DNA from: Nageia nagi
Taxonomy: Eukaryota; Pinophyta
NCBI GenBank assembly: GCA_050084985.1
Contig: JBITNC010000001.1
Span: 196,726,001 to 196,790,000 of the forward strand
Length of the DNA stretch: 64,000 nt
Direction of reading: 5' to 3'
Position numbers and translations under genes: made by a program. The notes beneath the pieces were generated by a model. It searched no databases, had not been told where the DNA came from, and saw only the letters and a list, made by a program, of their open reading frames with translations. This document shows, one piece after another, positions 23,400 through 34,009 of the stretch. Within the stretch, counting starts at the first letter, position 1; each line of letters starts with the position of its first letter.

Positions 23400-23790
23400 T
23401 TATGGGTCCCCTATAATTGTATATATTTATCCCTAATATTCATACTTCAAATGATCATGTATTGTGGAAGGTACTACATACATGTCATGCAACCAAGATC
23501 TCCCTAAGAGTAGATTATACAAAATTTTGCCACTCATGTCATGAAAATTTACTTAAACAATTCTAAGACCCATTTTGATTGGAAGTGTGACTAATCCAAG
23601 TGGTTTTTTAGATGAACTATCATAGGATCTTATATGAAAAGTTGGTTATTCTAAAGGGGGAATGGTAACATCATTATCTTAGAGTTATTGTAGGAATTTT
23701 TGGGAACAAACATTAATAGTTGAACCAAGATCTACCATTGCCCTTTTTATTTCACATCCATGTATCATAGGTGTGATATAAAGTGCTAAA
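23400..23790 (-). pseudogene. gypsy-2 aspartic protease remnant
   Basis: The minus-strand reading has VDLGSTINVCSQKFLQ, where the retropepsin D-S/T-G reads D-L-G. Later comes LLLGRSWLHDMYVVPSTIHDH, matching the LLGRPWLHxxxxVPSTxHQ block. Stops lie in between. Confidence 0.8.
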
Positions 23791-23899
23791 CATTCAAAAA
23801 GGAGTTCTTTGTTAAGTTTTTCAAATTTGAAGAATGAAATTGCATCATATTACTCTTTGATAGATTGAAGTTTTTCAAAAAACAAAATGATACAAATAT

Positions 23900-25180
23900 T
23901 TGTAGGTACTATTTTATTTTTGAACAATTCCTATAAGACCTTTGTATATTTCTTAGATGTACTAATAAGATCATACAATCTCATCTTAGTAGGAGTAATT
24001 TTTAGTCATTCTATAATGTTATAAGCTTTTGGATTAGGTGGGAGACTTGTTCAATTTTAACTAGATTTGGGATGGATCTTGGATGGACTCTTTTAAGTGT
24101 GGCACAAATCTCCTCATGCACTAATATGGTATTCATTTCTTGATTTGAATCTGATGCATTCTCTTTGATTTTATACTTCCTTGGACCAATAAGATCCAAT
24201 ATACTACTTCAAGAGCTTTGCAATTATTTAGAGTGTCTTCTTCTTTGATGATAAGTACAATAAGCATCTGAATTACCCATGGAAATATTTTTATCTTTTA
24301 CTTTTCTTTACAATGGTTTTAACAAGCCCCTTTTAACTAGATCCTACATAAGGTTGAATAGAAAAAGTGAATGTATGATTCCTTGTTGTAGCAAATCTAG
24401 TTAGAGTAGGTTTTTAAGCCATGTTTACATTATTTTCTTCTTTTTTCACATATGATTTTATGTTATCTTTATTGTATGTGGTGTTTACATACTTGAGTGA
24501 ACCAAGCTCAATTAAGACTTTTTTTTTTCCAAAACTCTTTTAATCATAATTCCAAAACCCAACTTAGTATAATCAAGAGCATATTGCTTAGTAACTAGAA
24601 GAATGGAATTAGCAAAAATACCACAAATTTATGTTTCATCTAAATGATTGTGAATGAATTGCATTACCTTTTTGAATCTTGGAATATACTTCTCTAGGGT
24701 TTCATTACTTTCTTAGTGCAAGGCACATAATTTTGTTACTGTATTATGCTCTTTGAAATTATGCTTATATTAACTCATGAATACCCTTACTAGTGATGTG
24801 AAGAAGTCTATAGAACCCTCAAGAAAATTATCAAACCATTGGTTGGCATTACCTTTCAAACTCTTTAGGAAGAATTTTATCATCAATTTCTCCTCAAATC
24901 CTAATTTCAATAAGTAATCCTCCTAAAAGATGATAAGATGTTGTTTCATGTCCTATTCACCACTTCACATCTTGAACATAAGGGCCTTGAGGTCAGGTGG
25001 TAGGGGATAATTATGAATATCTATCAACAAGGGTATTGTGAAGACACCATCATAGTCTTCATTCTTACCATGAGATCTTTGATCATTCTCTAGATTTGAA
25101 ATTATTATTGATAGGGTAGCCTCATAAATTAATTGATTATTATTGGTAGAAGCTTGCAGTTGGGGAGTGAATTTAGCCAT
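23900..25180 (-). pseudogene. gypsy-2 gag remnant
   Basis: Starts in the open frame at 25180 (MAKFTPQLQAS...). Downstream it has DMKQHLIIF (normally DPxxHLxxF), then FFLKSLKGNANQWFDNFLEG and IDFFTSLVRVFM, the classic Retrotrans_gag pattern of a WF-x-N-L motif with a hydrophobic helix after it. Later frames degrade. It starts about 180 bp after the PBS. Confidence 0.85.
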
Positions 25181-25356
25181 TAACTAGCTCAATTGTACCA
25201 TCTACTATTAGATAAGTTATTAAACTTATTGTTAAATATTTTATGCCATTTTGCATAATGTCAACTCTTTACAAATAGGTAAACCATGGCATCAGTGTAG
25301 TTGAATCCATTATAGAAATATGTAAGATCTCAACCAAGAGGGAAAACAACATTCAA

Positions 25357-25373
25357 GACAGTGGGTTCACCAA
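25357..25373 (-). other. gypsy-2 primer binding site
   Basis: The minus strand reads TTGGTGAACCCACTGTC four bases after the LTR end. Confidence 0.75.
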
Positions 25374-25376
25374 AAA

Positions 25377-26003
25377 TTTAGATAGAAAATAATATGTAAT
25401 GCAATAAACAAAGCACTTTTTCTCTAGAAATCAAATGCTAAAGTATACATCTATAATACACCAATTATAATAATGATAAATATGTACCTTCATTAGATCT
25501 AAATAAATAAACCATAATCAATACTCTCACATAATCACCATTTATTCGAACACAAGAATAATGACATCAATATATTAAAGTTCACACACAGTCGACATTG
25601 TAAAACATGCAAAATCAGACATAACAATAGAAATATAAGAAATGTGATAAAGGATAGACAACAGATCTACACTTAGGTGGTGCTACAAAATACCATTATT
25701 ATTCAAATATATGATATGCATGTATTATGTTATCTGATTGATGATGATAAGCTACTGATGAATCATTACATTTGATATTCTTTTATAGCAACATCTAGAT
25801 CTTCTCTTTGCCTTGGTATCATCATATATTATATAACTTATGATGCCTTCATAGATATTTGATACCAATTACATTGTTTAGTGGTCTTTTTACATTGATT
25901 ACATTGCCTTGGGTGTATTTTAACTCCTTTTTACAATATATATCCCTTTATGTTATAAAAATGAATTATTTAATAAATAAGAATTCATTTTTAGGCATCT
26001 ACA
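25377..26003 (-). repeat. gypsy-2 5' LTR (627 bp)
   Basis: Partner of 17474-18110. It is bounded outside by CTCTT (26004-26008) and inside by the PBS. Substitutions between the two LTRs are frequent, roughly one in eight to ten positions by eye; an alignment is needed for a figure. Confidence 0.93.
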
Positions 26004-26008
26004 CTCTT
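26004..26008. repeat. gypsy-2 target site duplication, right
   Basis: CTCTT, identical to 17469-17473. Confidence 0.9.
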
Positions 26009-26560
26009 ATTATCAAGACTTTCTAAATACCTTACCCTTACTAATCTTTTATCCTCCTCATATATGCTACCTTAAAGGAAAATCCTTAAGGATTGGATTT
26101 CAAGATCTATGCAAAAAATATCTTCATCTCCATAGATAAGGGTATATGAAGTAAACCTTAAAGCTAATATTATACTTTTCCCATATACCCATAAAGCATA
26201 TGCTAACTAATCATGCCAATCATTACCATGCTTCTCAATTATTTTCTAAAGCACCTTGAAAATGGTTTTATTAGTTACCTCACCCTAAGCATTTCCTTAG
26301 GGATAATAAGGAAAATAAATCTTTTGATAAATTTAGAACAACTCACAAAAGTTTCTTAACATTTGATTTCTTATATTTGGACCACTATTCATGAAGATTT
26401 GGGATGGCACTCTAAACTTGGGTATAATAAGATCTATTGGGAACTTCAATTTATGGGGGCCTTTGAGGATATCAAAATTTATCTCTTAAACCCTCTTATT
26501 TTGAACCTCTTGAAAATTACTTATATACCTCATCCATAAGAAATTCCTTAGGGGTAATTA
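26009..26560 (-). pseudogene. Older gypsy integrase core, unit C (split)
   Basis: Minus-strand blocks are IPKFRVPSQIFMNSGPN (the DNG site reads NSG), YYP-GN-GEVTNKTIFKVL (the Glu is kept), KHGNDWHD, LAYALWVYGKSI and a YLESLDN end at the gypsy-2 boundary. It continues at 17468-17160. It is nearly the same sequence as 12399-12700 in unit B, including the unusual FMN and KIIEKHG words, so both are copies of one element. Confidence 0.87.
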
Positions 26561-27358
26561 TAAATTTCCTCATAAATGCTAGAATATTTTCTATCATGTA
26601 CATTGAAATCAAATGTTATATCTTCCAAAAAATAAATTTTTGACTTTCAAAAATGCTTTAAAAAATATAAGGAATTTGTGAAAATAATTAAGTTCACTAA
26701 TATGTTGATGCTAAAAATTAAATAGACAAATACCAAATAAAATAAATAGTATCAAATATGCAATAAATTAATAACTAAACATAAAGTGAAAGGTAATAAT
26801 GTAGCTATTGGAGAATGAATAAATTTATCAATTTAAGAGAAGGGATATATTAGACATCATATTACCTCTAATATTGGATCACACATTAAAAAATATATCA
26901 CACACATTAAGGCAACCAAGTGAGAGTGTTGAGCTTGCATGTGCAAAAGATGGTAGTGAGGTGTTTATCTCCTGCTCTACTAAGGGATGAAATGATCAAA
27001 GCATATACATGAAATGGGTGAGGTTCAAAGGCTTTAAGGTGTTAAAAAACTAGATTCAATAACTTTTACATGGATTCTAGTTGTATGTGCATAAATTAAT
27101 TTTAGTTCATCACCTACTATTCCTTGTACATTAAATGATTCCTTGGCTTTCAGTCCCTAATGGATTGATAAATACAAATATGTATTTTAATCCTCCAATA
27201 TTGGTTACTCCTATAGCTCTACTTGTTAGGACTTTGACATAGGTTGCCCTCAAATTTTTAATAGAGATTCCCTATAGCTAACACAAATTTACTTGTTCAT
27301 ATGCATTTTGCACTCATTTTGCTTAAGTGATTTCTTGTTCATAGTAGCAATTGAGAAG
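26561..27358. repeat. Spacer of unit C with extra 300 bp
   Basis: Matches 12701-13215 of unit B on both sides, with an additional stretch of about 300 bp at roughly 26777-27095 that B lacks. The extra piece has no recognised motif; I could not tell whether it is an insertion in C or a deletion in B. Confidence 0.6.
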
Positions 27359-27409
27359 ATGGAAGTAGATTATTATGATGTGCTCAAAGTGGGATGAAAT
27401 GTAGCTAAT
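27359..27409 (+). pseudogene. DnaJ J-domain fragment, unit C
   Basis: Starts with ATG and reads MEVDYYDVLKVG, a stop, then NVAN, the start of a J domain (consensus MGVDYYxVLxVxxxA). The rest, present in unit B, is deleted. The start Met, lost in unit B, is kept here. Confidence 0.75.
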
Positions 27410-27419
27410 ATTTTTTCTT

Positions 27420-29893
27420 TATATCAAGATTATAGAATTGGGAATCAGTGAAAGAGATTCATGGTGTTGTTCATCAATGCCTTAATTTTTAAGGATATTT
27501 TGAATCAAATCTAGATACCACCTCTAGTAAAATTATGATTAGAAGTGTAGAGTGTATCTAGTGGTTATTATTATAATCTAACACATAAGAAAAGATATTG
27601 GCAAAGGATATTGCTTGATATAAATAATTCAAATAATAAAAAATTTGAAAAGAATACAAGAAATTACTATAGCTTATACTTTTTGCATAATGTATAGGTG
27701 CATAGGATTATTAGTTTTGATTGGTAATTTTTATGTCTTTTAATGTTTTTTGTATGACTCTTTATCCATCCATCCATGGAGTTGCGAGGAGGAACTAACT
27801 CGAGTGAAGGCTCATTATAGTGTAGAAATACAAAGGAATTTATGGTGGTATGATCTAGTTTCATTGGGCATTGTAGGAATGGTCAGGGTGGGTATATTTG
27901 TCACCACTAAAAGGCGAACTAAAGAGCATGATGTATTGATCATTATTGTATCATATGCCATAAAAGGGATTTTGACCTTTCTATTTTCCTTATATTATAT
28001 AGAGTTTGTTATTGCCATTTTGATTGTGAGTGGTGCCTTAAACTATCTTAGAACCACCTTTGGTATGATTTTTTTAAAGAAAAAATAAGGTCATTGGTTG
28101 GTATTCTGGTGATGTATTTAGGAATCAACCATACCAGCTTAACTTCTTCTACCTAAGTACAGATTGTAAATACATTACCAACTATTTTTTTATTTTGAAT
28201 AATTCTCTAACATAGTTTGCAACCTTTCATAATACCCATATAAATTCTAAAAAAATGCAAGATCAATGTGGAGATGCACCTTGCTTATGGATCAACAACT
28301 AGGAAGGGGTTTCAAGTTGGTTATAAACATGATAATGGCATGTAGATGCATGTATGGATATGGATCACCACTTGAATATGATGAAATATGTGAGTAGTAA
28401 TAGTATATTTTCCACTCAATATCATGTAGTATAGTGTGATGTCCTATCTTCTTTATTTTCATTCTATATAAAATATAAGCATTGTGATGTACCCAACTTG
28501 AATGTTTTCGTAGAATATTTCCTATTAATACAATCTATTTTATAATTAGTAAATTATGTAATTCATCCAAAAATAAATAAGGCTTATGATTATTGGTTTT
28601 ATATCATGTTGTAAGTATGAGGAATAGGAGTTTCTATATGAAACAAACATGCATCAATAATAGTTTTTATGTATTGTTGTTAAGTATAAGGAGTAGGATT
28701 TTATGTTGGAAATTTGCATACTTAAATAAAATTATCTATGTTTCAAGAACATAATAGTAGGAGCATAGGAGGGGCTCACTAGAAAGTGTTCATTGCCCAA
28801 GGAATTATTTTAAATAAAATAGAGTATGAATAAACATAATTATTAACATCAAGCTAAGATACATAGAGATATATTTTTTACCAAGTACATAAGCCTAAGA
28901 ATATGAGTAAAGGACCTTTAAATTTTGAACTTCATGCTCTTTCAATGTCACATTACTAACACTTGAGTTAGTAATAATATAGTTTGAACTTCATGCCCTT
29001 CAAGAATTTTTGGATTTGTATACATGCTTGAATTTTTGTTACAATTGTTCATATGTGTACAAATACTGGATATTGATCACTAGTTTTGAAAGTATAACAT
29101 TCTTCATTTGTTTCCTTAGTTATAAAACATTCAATCATAGGATATTCCATTAAGGAAACATTCACATACAAATGTAAACCACATTTTGAGTTGACACAAG
29201 ATATTCATATTAACAAATAAGATATTGGAGTCAAGTGACACATCAAATTTGAGACAACTTTGGGTGTCCTTAATGAACAATTTATGAATGGAGAAAATTA
29301 TGACGGTAATCATTTTTATTCTTTTTATTTATTTTGGTTATTTAGTTTTTTAGCTAATATTTTTTTGGATAGTTTCAATATAAAACTATAACTAAAAAAT
29401 CAACAATTTAATGTATAGAGGAAAGTATGATACTATATGGAGTGCCATTAACCTTTGAAGTACTTGATAACCATATCAAGGAAAAATTTGAGCTCCTAAT
29501 AGATTCTTAGGTATACATTTCATATTATCCAAATTATTTGACTCCACTTACCATGATTTAGGATGTTGATATAAGGGAAATAGTTTGACTTACCAACCCA
29601 TCAACATTGAAGATTGGTTGTCAACCTTCTTGTCCACCTAGTCCTTATCTAGATCAAGGTTGAGGTCATGGTCGTGGTGATCATTAACCTTGTTTTTTAT
29701 CATTATGACCCTAATTGAGTCTCTTAATCATAAATTTAATGGGTTTTTATAAAGATTTTTTTTTGGATTATAACTGTATTATACATGTCTATAAAATTTT
29801 ATTAAATAAATATTTTGTTTATATTTCATACTCAATACTCAATGTTTATCATGGTGTTTCTTGTGTTTAGGTTTAGAGTTTTATGAACTTGTT
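27420..29893 (+). repeat. CAT-unit repeat, copy C (truncated)
   Basis: Colinear with copies A and B up to TTTTATGAACTTGTTGTT near 29893. There it switches abruptly to an unrelated integrase fragment, losing about 550 bp of the right end. A deletion of roughly 400 bp near 27780 removes the GA region and joins CCATCCATGGA directly to the transporter fragment. It carries the same 80-bp local duplication as copy B (about 28600-28740). Confidence 0.8.
27786..28085 (+). pseudogene. Cationic amino acid transporter fragment, copy C
   Basis: Best preserved of the three: one 112-codon frame (27750-28088) whose residues 13-112 align with CAT permeases. It has EELTRVKAHYSVEIQRNLWW then YDLVSLGI, GMVRVGIFVTTKRRTKEH, IVSYAIKGILTFL and LIVSGALNYLRTTFGMIF. 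Plant CATs have EEL...R(S/A)...M.R.L.WYDLxxLGxGGMxGxGIFVTTG and GGAFSYLRVTFGEF at these places. About 100 residues are kept out of the roughly 550-600 of a full CAT (family knowledge), covering the N-tail and the first two helices. The ATG used is probably not the original one, since it lies left of a deletion joint. Not a working transporter. Confidence 0.85.
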
Positions 29894-30236
29894 GTTGGTA
29901 ACACATTCTAGTATACCATGCAGGTAAAAGGCTTATTACAAGAATATGTTAGCCACTTTTCCTAATGGGAAGGGTGTTGAAGTGTAAAACGATAAATATT
30001 TAGATAACCTATCCACCATAATAAGAATTATTATATTTCCTTCTAATATACATAGTTATTTAATAAAATCCATTCAAATATCAAATTATTACTTATTTGG
30101 AATGGGTAAGGCTTGTGGTAATCAAGGTATTAATACATCTCATTTATTTTTTTGGGACACCTCACATTCTTCCATAAACTTATTTATATTAAGCTTGAGT
30201 CTATCCTAAAAAATTATTGTGTTACCCTATGATAAG
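29894..30236 (-). pseudogene. Chromovirus-like gypsy integrase fragment
   Basis: The minus-strand reading has RLKLNINKFMEECEVSQKNK (the zinc-binding C-x-x-C region), a PLPIP-like PYPFQI block, FEWILL (normally MDFIxGLP) and a DRLSKYAHF-like WIGYLNIYRF, in several frames. It ends with a FTCMVY...VLP stretch (normally RLHGxPxSIVSDRD). This pattern is typical of chromoviruses and differs from the Tat-like integrases elsewhere in the window. Both edges are abrupt: CAT-unit copy C on the left, a gypsy-1-family LTR on the right. Confidence 0.7.
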
Positions 30237-30933
30237 CATTGAATGTGTTTTAGATACTTCTAGGATTTTAACCTAAGTGAAACTAATGAACACATAACAT
30301 TTAAGTATGCAATATCTAAGCTATTTAACTTAAATAAACATACATGATAATAGGAATAATAAAAATGAATATAACAATGATGTAATGGTGAAGTAACAAA
30401 AATAGGGTTTATTGAATCAAGAATACAAGACAAAAGCATGGAATCAAGTTTAAGATAAATACCTATTTATCCTTATTTGTGATGAAGCTAATTATATGAA
30501 GATCGATCTTATCAAAGAGAGGTGATATTAATATGGGAAACTCATGAAAAATAATATTAGGAAGATAAATGTGGATGCCTATGTCAACATCAATGCTAGG
30601 TAACAAAATAGCATCGTAGGTGCTAGGGTTTTGACCAAGCAAGATTTGCCACAAAGGATTGATGACAATAGTGATGTCGACAAGATGAGCTAAGCATATA
30701 ATCACAAATAATGGATGAAAAATATGCTCAAGTGATAATAAGATTTGAATTTCAATAGGTAATATTTAGAAATACCCAAGAGTAGAGTACCAACTATCGA
30801 TATGTAATTTTGATTACTTTCCCAAGTTAGAGATACTTACATTTATATAGGCATGAGATTCCACCAATGATCCCTTGTAAGAAGGTTGAAGTCAATGCTA
30901 GTGTACCTAACATAAAAATAAGTATACCACCTA

Positions 30934-30938
30934 AGATA
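30934..30938. repeat. copia-1 target site duplication, left
   Basis: AGATA; the partner is 36078-36082. Confidence 0.9.
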
Positions 30939-31429
30939 TGTTGGAAACTTAGCTTGTTGTAGGAGGTCCAAGACTAACTTAATTTTCTAGCTCTCTATTC
31001 ATAGACGAAGTGCATCTAGCAACCTATTCCCTAGATGTAGTGCACCTAGGAGCTTATCACCCAAATGTAGTGTGCCTCAGTCACTAGGTGCAATGTACCC
31101 ATAACCAAATGTAAGGCACCTTGCCCATTTGTACGAGACACACTATGCCTATAAACAAATCCTGATGGGTTATATTTGGCATATGCAAGATTACGATTTT
31201 TTATCCCATTTTAGATTATTTGTTATTTTTAGGTTCTAATTTTTCCTAGTTAATGTATAGTATGATAGGGTAGATTTAGAATATTTTAGTCTACTTTTAG
31301 ATTGGATTGTAATAATTTATTATCATGTAAGTTGATTTTATATTTAGTACAGTCTATTTTTGGGTTTTTCCAAAACCTATATATGTAATGATTTGATTTT
31401 TCAAATTAATGAAAATAAAATACTTCTCA
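30939..31429 (+). repeat. copia-1 5' LTR (491 bp)
   Basis: Pairs with 35561-36077. Both carry internal short repeats of an (A/T)GTAGTGCACCTAG-like word (about four copies in the U3 part), a TGATGGG(T/C)TA block and AATTAATGAAAATAAAATAC near the end. It ends with CTCA just before the PBS. Confidence 0.93.
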
Positions 31430-31430
31430 T

Positions 31431-31448
31431 TTTTGTATTAGAGATTTA
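31431..31448 (+). other. copia-1 primer binding site, degenerate
   Basis: TTTTGTATTAGAGATTTA follows the 5' LTR and differs by a few bases from TTGGTATCAGAGCTTTA, the plant copia PBS complementary to initiator tRNA-Met. Confidence 0.7.
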
Positions 31449-31541
31449 GGGGGATCTAGTAGGTTAGATTTGGTGTAATTGCAAAAATTTATCAAATTAT
31501 TTCATAGAATTTGATCCATTATTTTTGTTGGCTTGAGAAAT

Positions 31542-32430
31542 ATGGTTACAAATAATAATACTCTACCCATACCATAGTTCCATGGAGAGGATTATGAGTA
31601 TTGTCTACCAAGATGAAGATATTACTCATAGGAAAGGGGCTTTAGGATATAATTCAAGGAAGGATATAGTGATCCAGTAAACTAGAACACTCTTCTAGCC
31701 AATGATAATACTACTAAGAAGGAGGATTAAAAGAAGAAATCCTTCGCACTCTATCATCTACAAGCTACCTTCGATAATAGCATCTTCCCTTAGATTGCTT
31801 CATGTACTTTAGCCCAAGATGCATGGAAATAACTTAAGGAGAGTTATCAAGGTAGCACCCACATGAAGTAAGTGAGGTTGAAAACCCTTAAGAGAGATTT
31901 TGAGAATCTCAAGATGCAAGCCAATAAAATGGTGGGAGAATATTCTGTGAGAGTCAAAACATGTATGGATAAGATGAAGACCCTTAGAGAGTAGATTCCA
32001 AATGTCGATATAGTGAAGAAAGTATTGAGAATAATTCTTCCTAAGTGGAACCATGTAGCAATCATAATTGAAGAGTCCAAAGATATATCAACTCTTACTT
32101 ATGATGAGCTCATAGTATCCTTAATGTCCCATAAAGAGAGGGTCCAAGATTCTATACAATCACTAGTTACAATTGATGAGGAGAAGCCTCTTGCAATAAA
32201 GGAGGTTGAAGCTTCCAATACATAAGGGAGAGACCAATCATATTAAAGAGGAAGAGGAAGGAGAGGAGTTTCCTATGGAAGAGGTTTAGGTGGTTCAAAT
32301 GGAGGGGGAGACAAGAGAAAATAAACAAATTTATTATTACTATAATAAATTTGGGCACTATGAGAGGGAGTGTAGAGAAAAGGTTGACCAAGAAGGAGTA
32401 AGTGTGGTCCATTATGGAGAGGAGGATGGG
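31542..32430 (+). pseudogene. copia-1 gag remnant
   Basis: Starts at ATG 31542 (MVTNNNTLP...). The reading includes FHGEDYEYC (normally FxGxNYxxW), HLQATFDNSIFP, LAQDAWK, LKESYQGS and a well-kept stretch RDFENLKMQANKMVGEYSVR, all gag landmarks. Residues near 32330-32375 read YYYYNKFGHYEREC, a CCHC zinc knuckle whose first two cysteines are tyrosine. The open stretch 32013-32225 is part of this gag. It would form the virus-like particle. Confidence 0.85.
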
Positions 32431-32800
32431 ACCTCTAATTTATTCATGTCTTATGGGAAGATAAATCAAAATCTCAATGAAAAAGAAGAGTTGCTTACCA
32501 TAGTGGACAACTCTTTCGATTCCAATATAACACTTGGAGATAATACATTGACCATGGAAGGAATAGGTACCATAGAGGTCAACAACAAAAAAGGCACCAA
32601 GAAGGTAAATAACATCTACTATACTCCCAATATTAGACACAATTTTCTAAGTGTGGGGAAAATTATGGGGAAGAACTATAAGCTTATTTTTGAAGATGGA
32701 AAGTGTATTATTTATGATAAGAATAATGATCATAGGCTGGTCACTATAGTTCTAATGACCAATAATAGATTATATCCACTCAAATTCATATAATATTATG
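32431..32800 (+). pseudogene. copia-1 protease region without active site
   Basis: The frame 32290-32793 continues from the zinc knuckle into NSFDSNITLGDNTLTMEGIG and VNNIYYTPNIRHNFLSVGKI, the part of copia protease after the active site. The expected D-S-G-C-S-N-H-M active-site loop, kept in altered form in copia-2, should precede the SFDSN block. The sequence instead passes from KINQNLNEKEELL straight into it. The active site appears to be deleted. Confidence 0.8.
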
Positions 32801-33890
32801 CCCAACTAGCAAATCTAACCATGGAGAACAAGAATTGGCTTTGGCATATAAGATATGGCCATCTAAGCTAACCAAGTTTGAGATTGTTGACATCTCAACA
32901 AATGGTCTATGGGCTGCCCAAGATTGAAAAAGAGAAGACAATGTGTGAAGGATGTGCTTTGGAAAAGCACTCACGGATGAATTTTCCAAGAGTCCAAGCT
33001 TGGAGAGCTTCCTAACCCCTCCAATTGGTGCATTTTGATATTTTTTTCTCGATGCAAATACAAAGTATTAGTAAGAACTCCTACTTCCTTACTTTCATAG
33101 ATGATTGCACAAGGAAGTGTTTGATTTATTTGCTAACTTACAAAGATTAGGATTTTGAATGTTTTAAATATTTTAAAACTCATGTGAAAAAGTAGAGTGA
33201 ATGTGTTATGAAGTGTTTAAGGACTAATAGAGTAGGATAGTTTTGCTTTAATGAATTCTTCAAGTTTTACAAGGATTATGGAATAAAGAGGCAACTCACA
33301 ACTACCTATACTCCATAAAAAAATGGTGTATCAAAGAGAAAGATCCAGACCATAGTGGAGATGGCAAGGAGCATGTTACAAAGCAAAAAATTGAGCAATA
33401 TGTAATAGGTTGATACAGTGAGGATAATAGTATACATCTTGAATAGGATTCCAACTTGAAGCTTGGATGACATCACACCTTATGAGGTATGGTATGAGAA
33501 AAAACCTAATGTTAAGCATTTTTAGAGTTTTTAATTATCTTGCTTATGCTCACATTCCTAATGAAAATAAGAGAAAGTTATATCCTAAGATTCAAGAATG
33601 TATTTTTCTTGCCTATTATGAGCAAACCAAGGCATATAGATTGTATAATCCAAAAATATATAAGGTTGTTTTTTCTATATATGTAATTTTTGATGAAGGA
33701 AGTGAATGGGATAATCAAAAACTCATTTTTGATGAAAGATCCAATGGAGTTAACTCCTCTAAAGTGTATCCCACTAATCATACTAGTAAAGAAAACTCTT
33801 CCATTTCCAAGGTAGAAGAAGTAAAGCATGGTAAAATAACACTTCAAGCACATCCATCTAATCAAATGTTGGATTGAAATTTCTCAAGGA
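32801..33890 (+). pseudogene. copia-1 integrase remnant
   Basis: GAG-pre-integrase block WLWHIRYGHLS near 32835-32870, with C...C spacing after it. The core follows in several frames, with FLTFIDDCTRKC, a GVSKRK...IVEMARSML block and NRIPT. The C-terminal open frame 33467-33877 has KRKLYPKIQECIFLAYYEQT and KAYRLYNPKIYKVVFSIYVI, matching (K/R)xKLxxKxxxCIFxGY...KAYRLYxPxTxKVxxSRDVxF. Inactive through stops. Confidence 0.85.
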
Positions 33891-34009
33891 GATTCATAAG
33901 GAGTCAAGCAAGTGAACTTGAACCAGTTATAAAGAGGTTTGAAATTTTGAACATGTATGGTGATGAGGATGATCATGCATACAAAGTTGATGTAGTTAAC
34001 TATGCATTC

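Larger units (their letters stand above)
17474..26003 (-). mobile_element. gypsy-2: Tat-like Ty3/gypsy retrotransposon
   Basis: A complete but dead minus-strand element of 8530 bp. In transcription order: 5' LTR (26003-25377), PBS (about 25373-25357), gag (25180-about 23900), protease (about 23790-23400), RT (about 22420-21480), RNase H (about 21440-20900), plant-type RNase H (20844-20596), integrase (20240-19100), 3' non-coding DNA, PPT (18124-18111), 3' LTR (18110-17474). A perfect CTCTT duplication flanks it. Two RNase H domains between RT and integrase point to the Tat lineage. The LTRs differ by many substitutions, so the insertion is not recent. Confidence 0.95.

Noticed and set aside
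31809-32080. Overlapping minus-strand frames inside copia-1
   Set aside because: Antisense shadows of the copia-1 gag, which is clearly on the plus strand.
33578-33865. 95-codon minus-strand frame inside copia-1
   Set aside because: Antisense shadow of the copia-1 integrase C-terminus.
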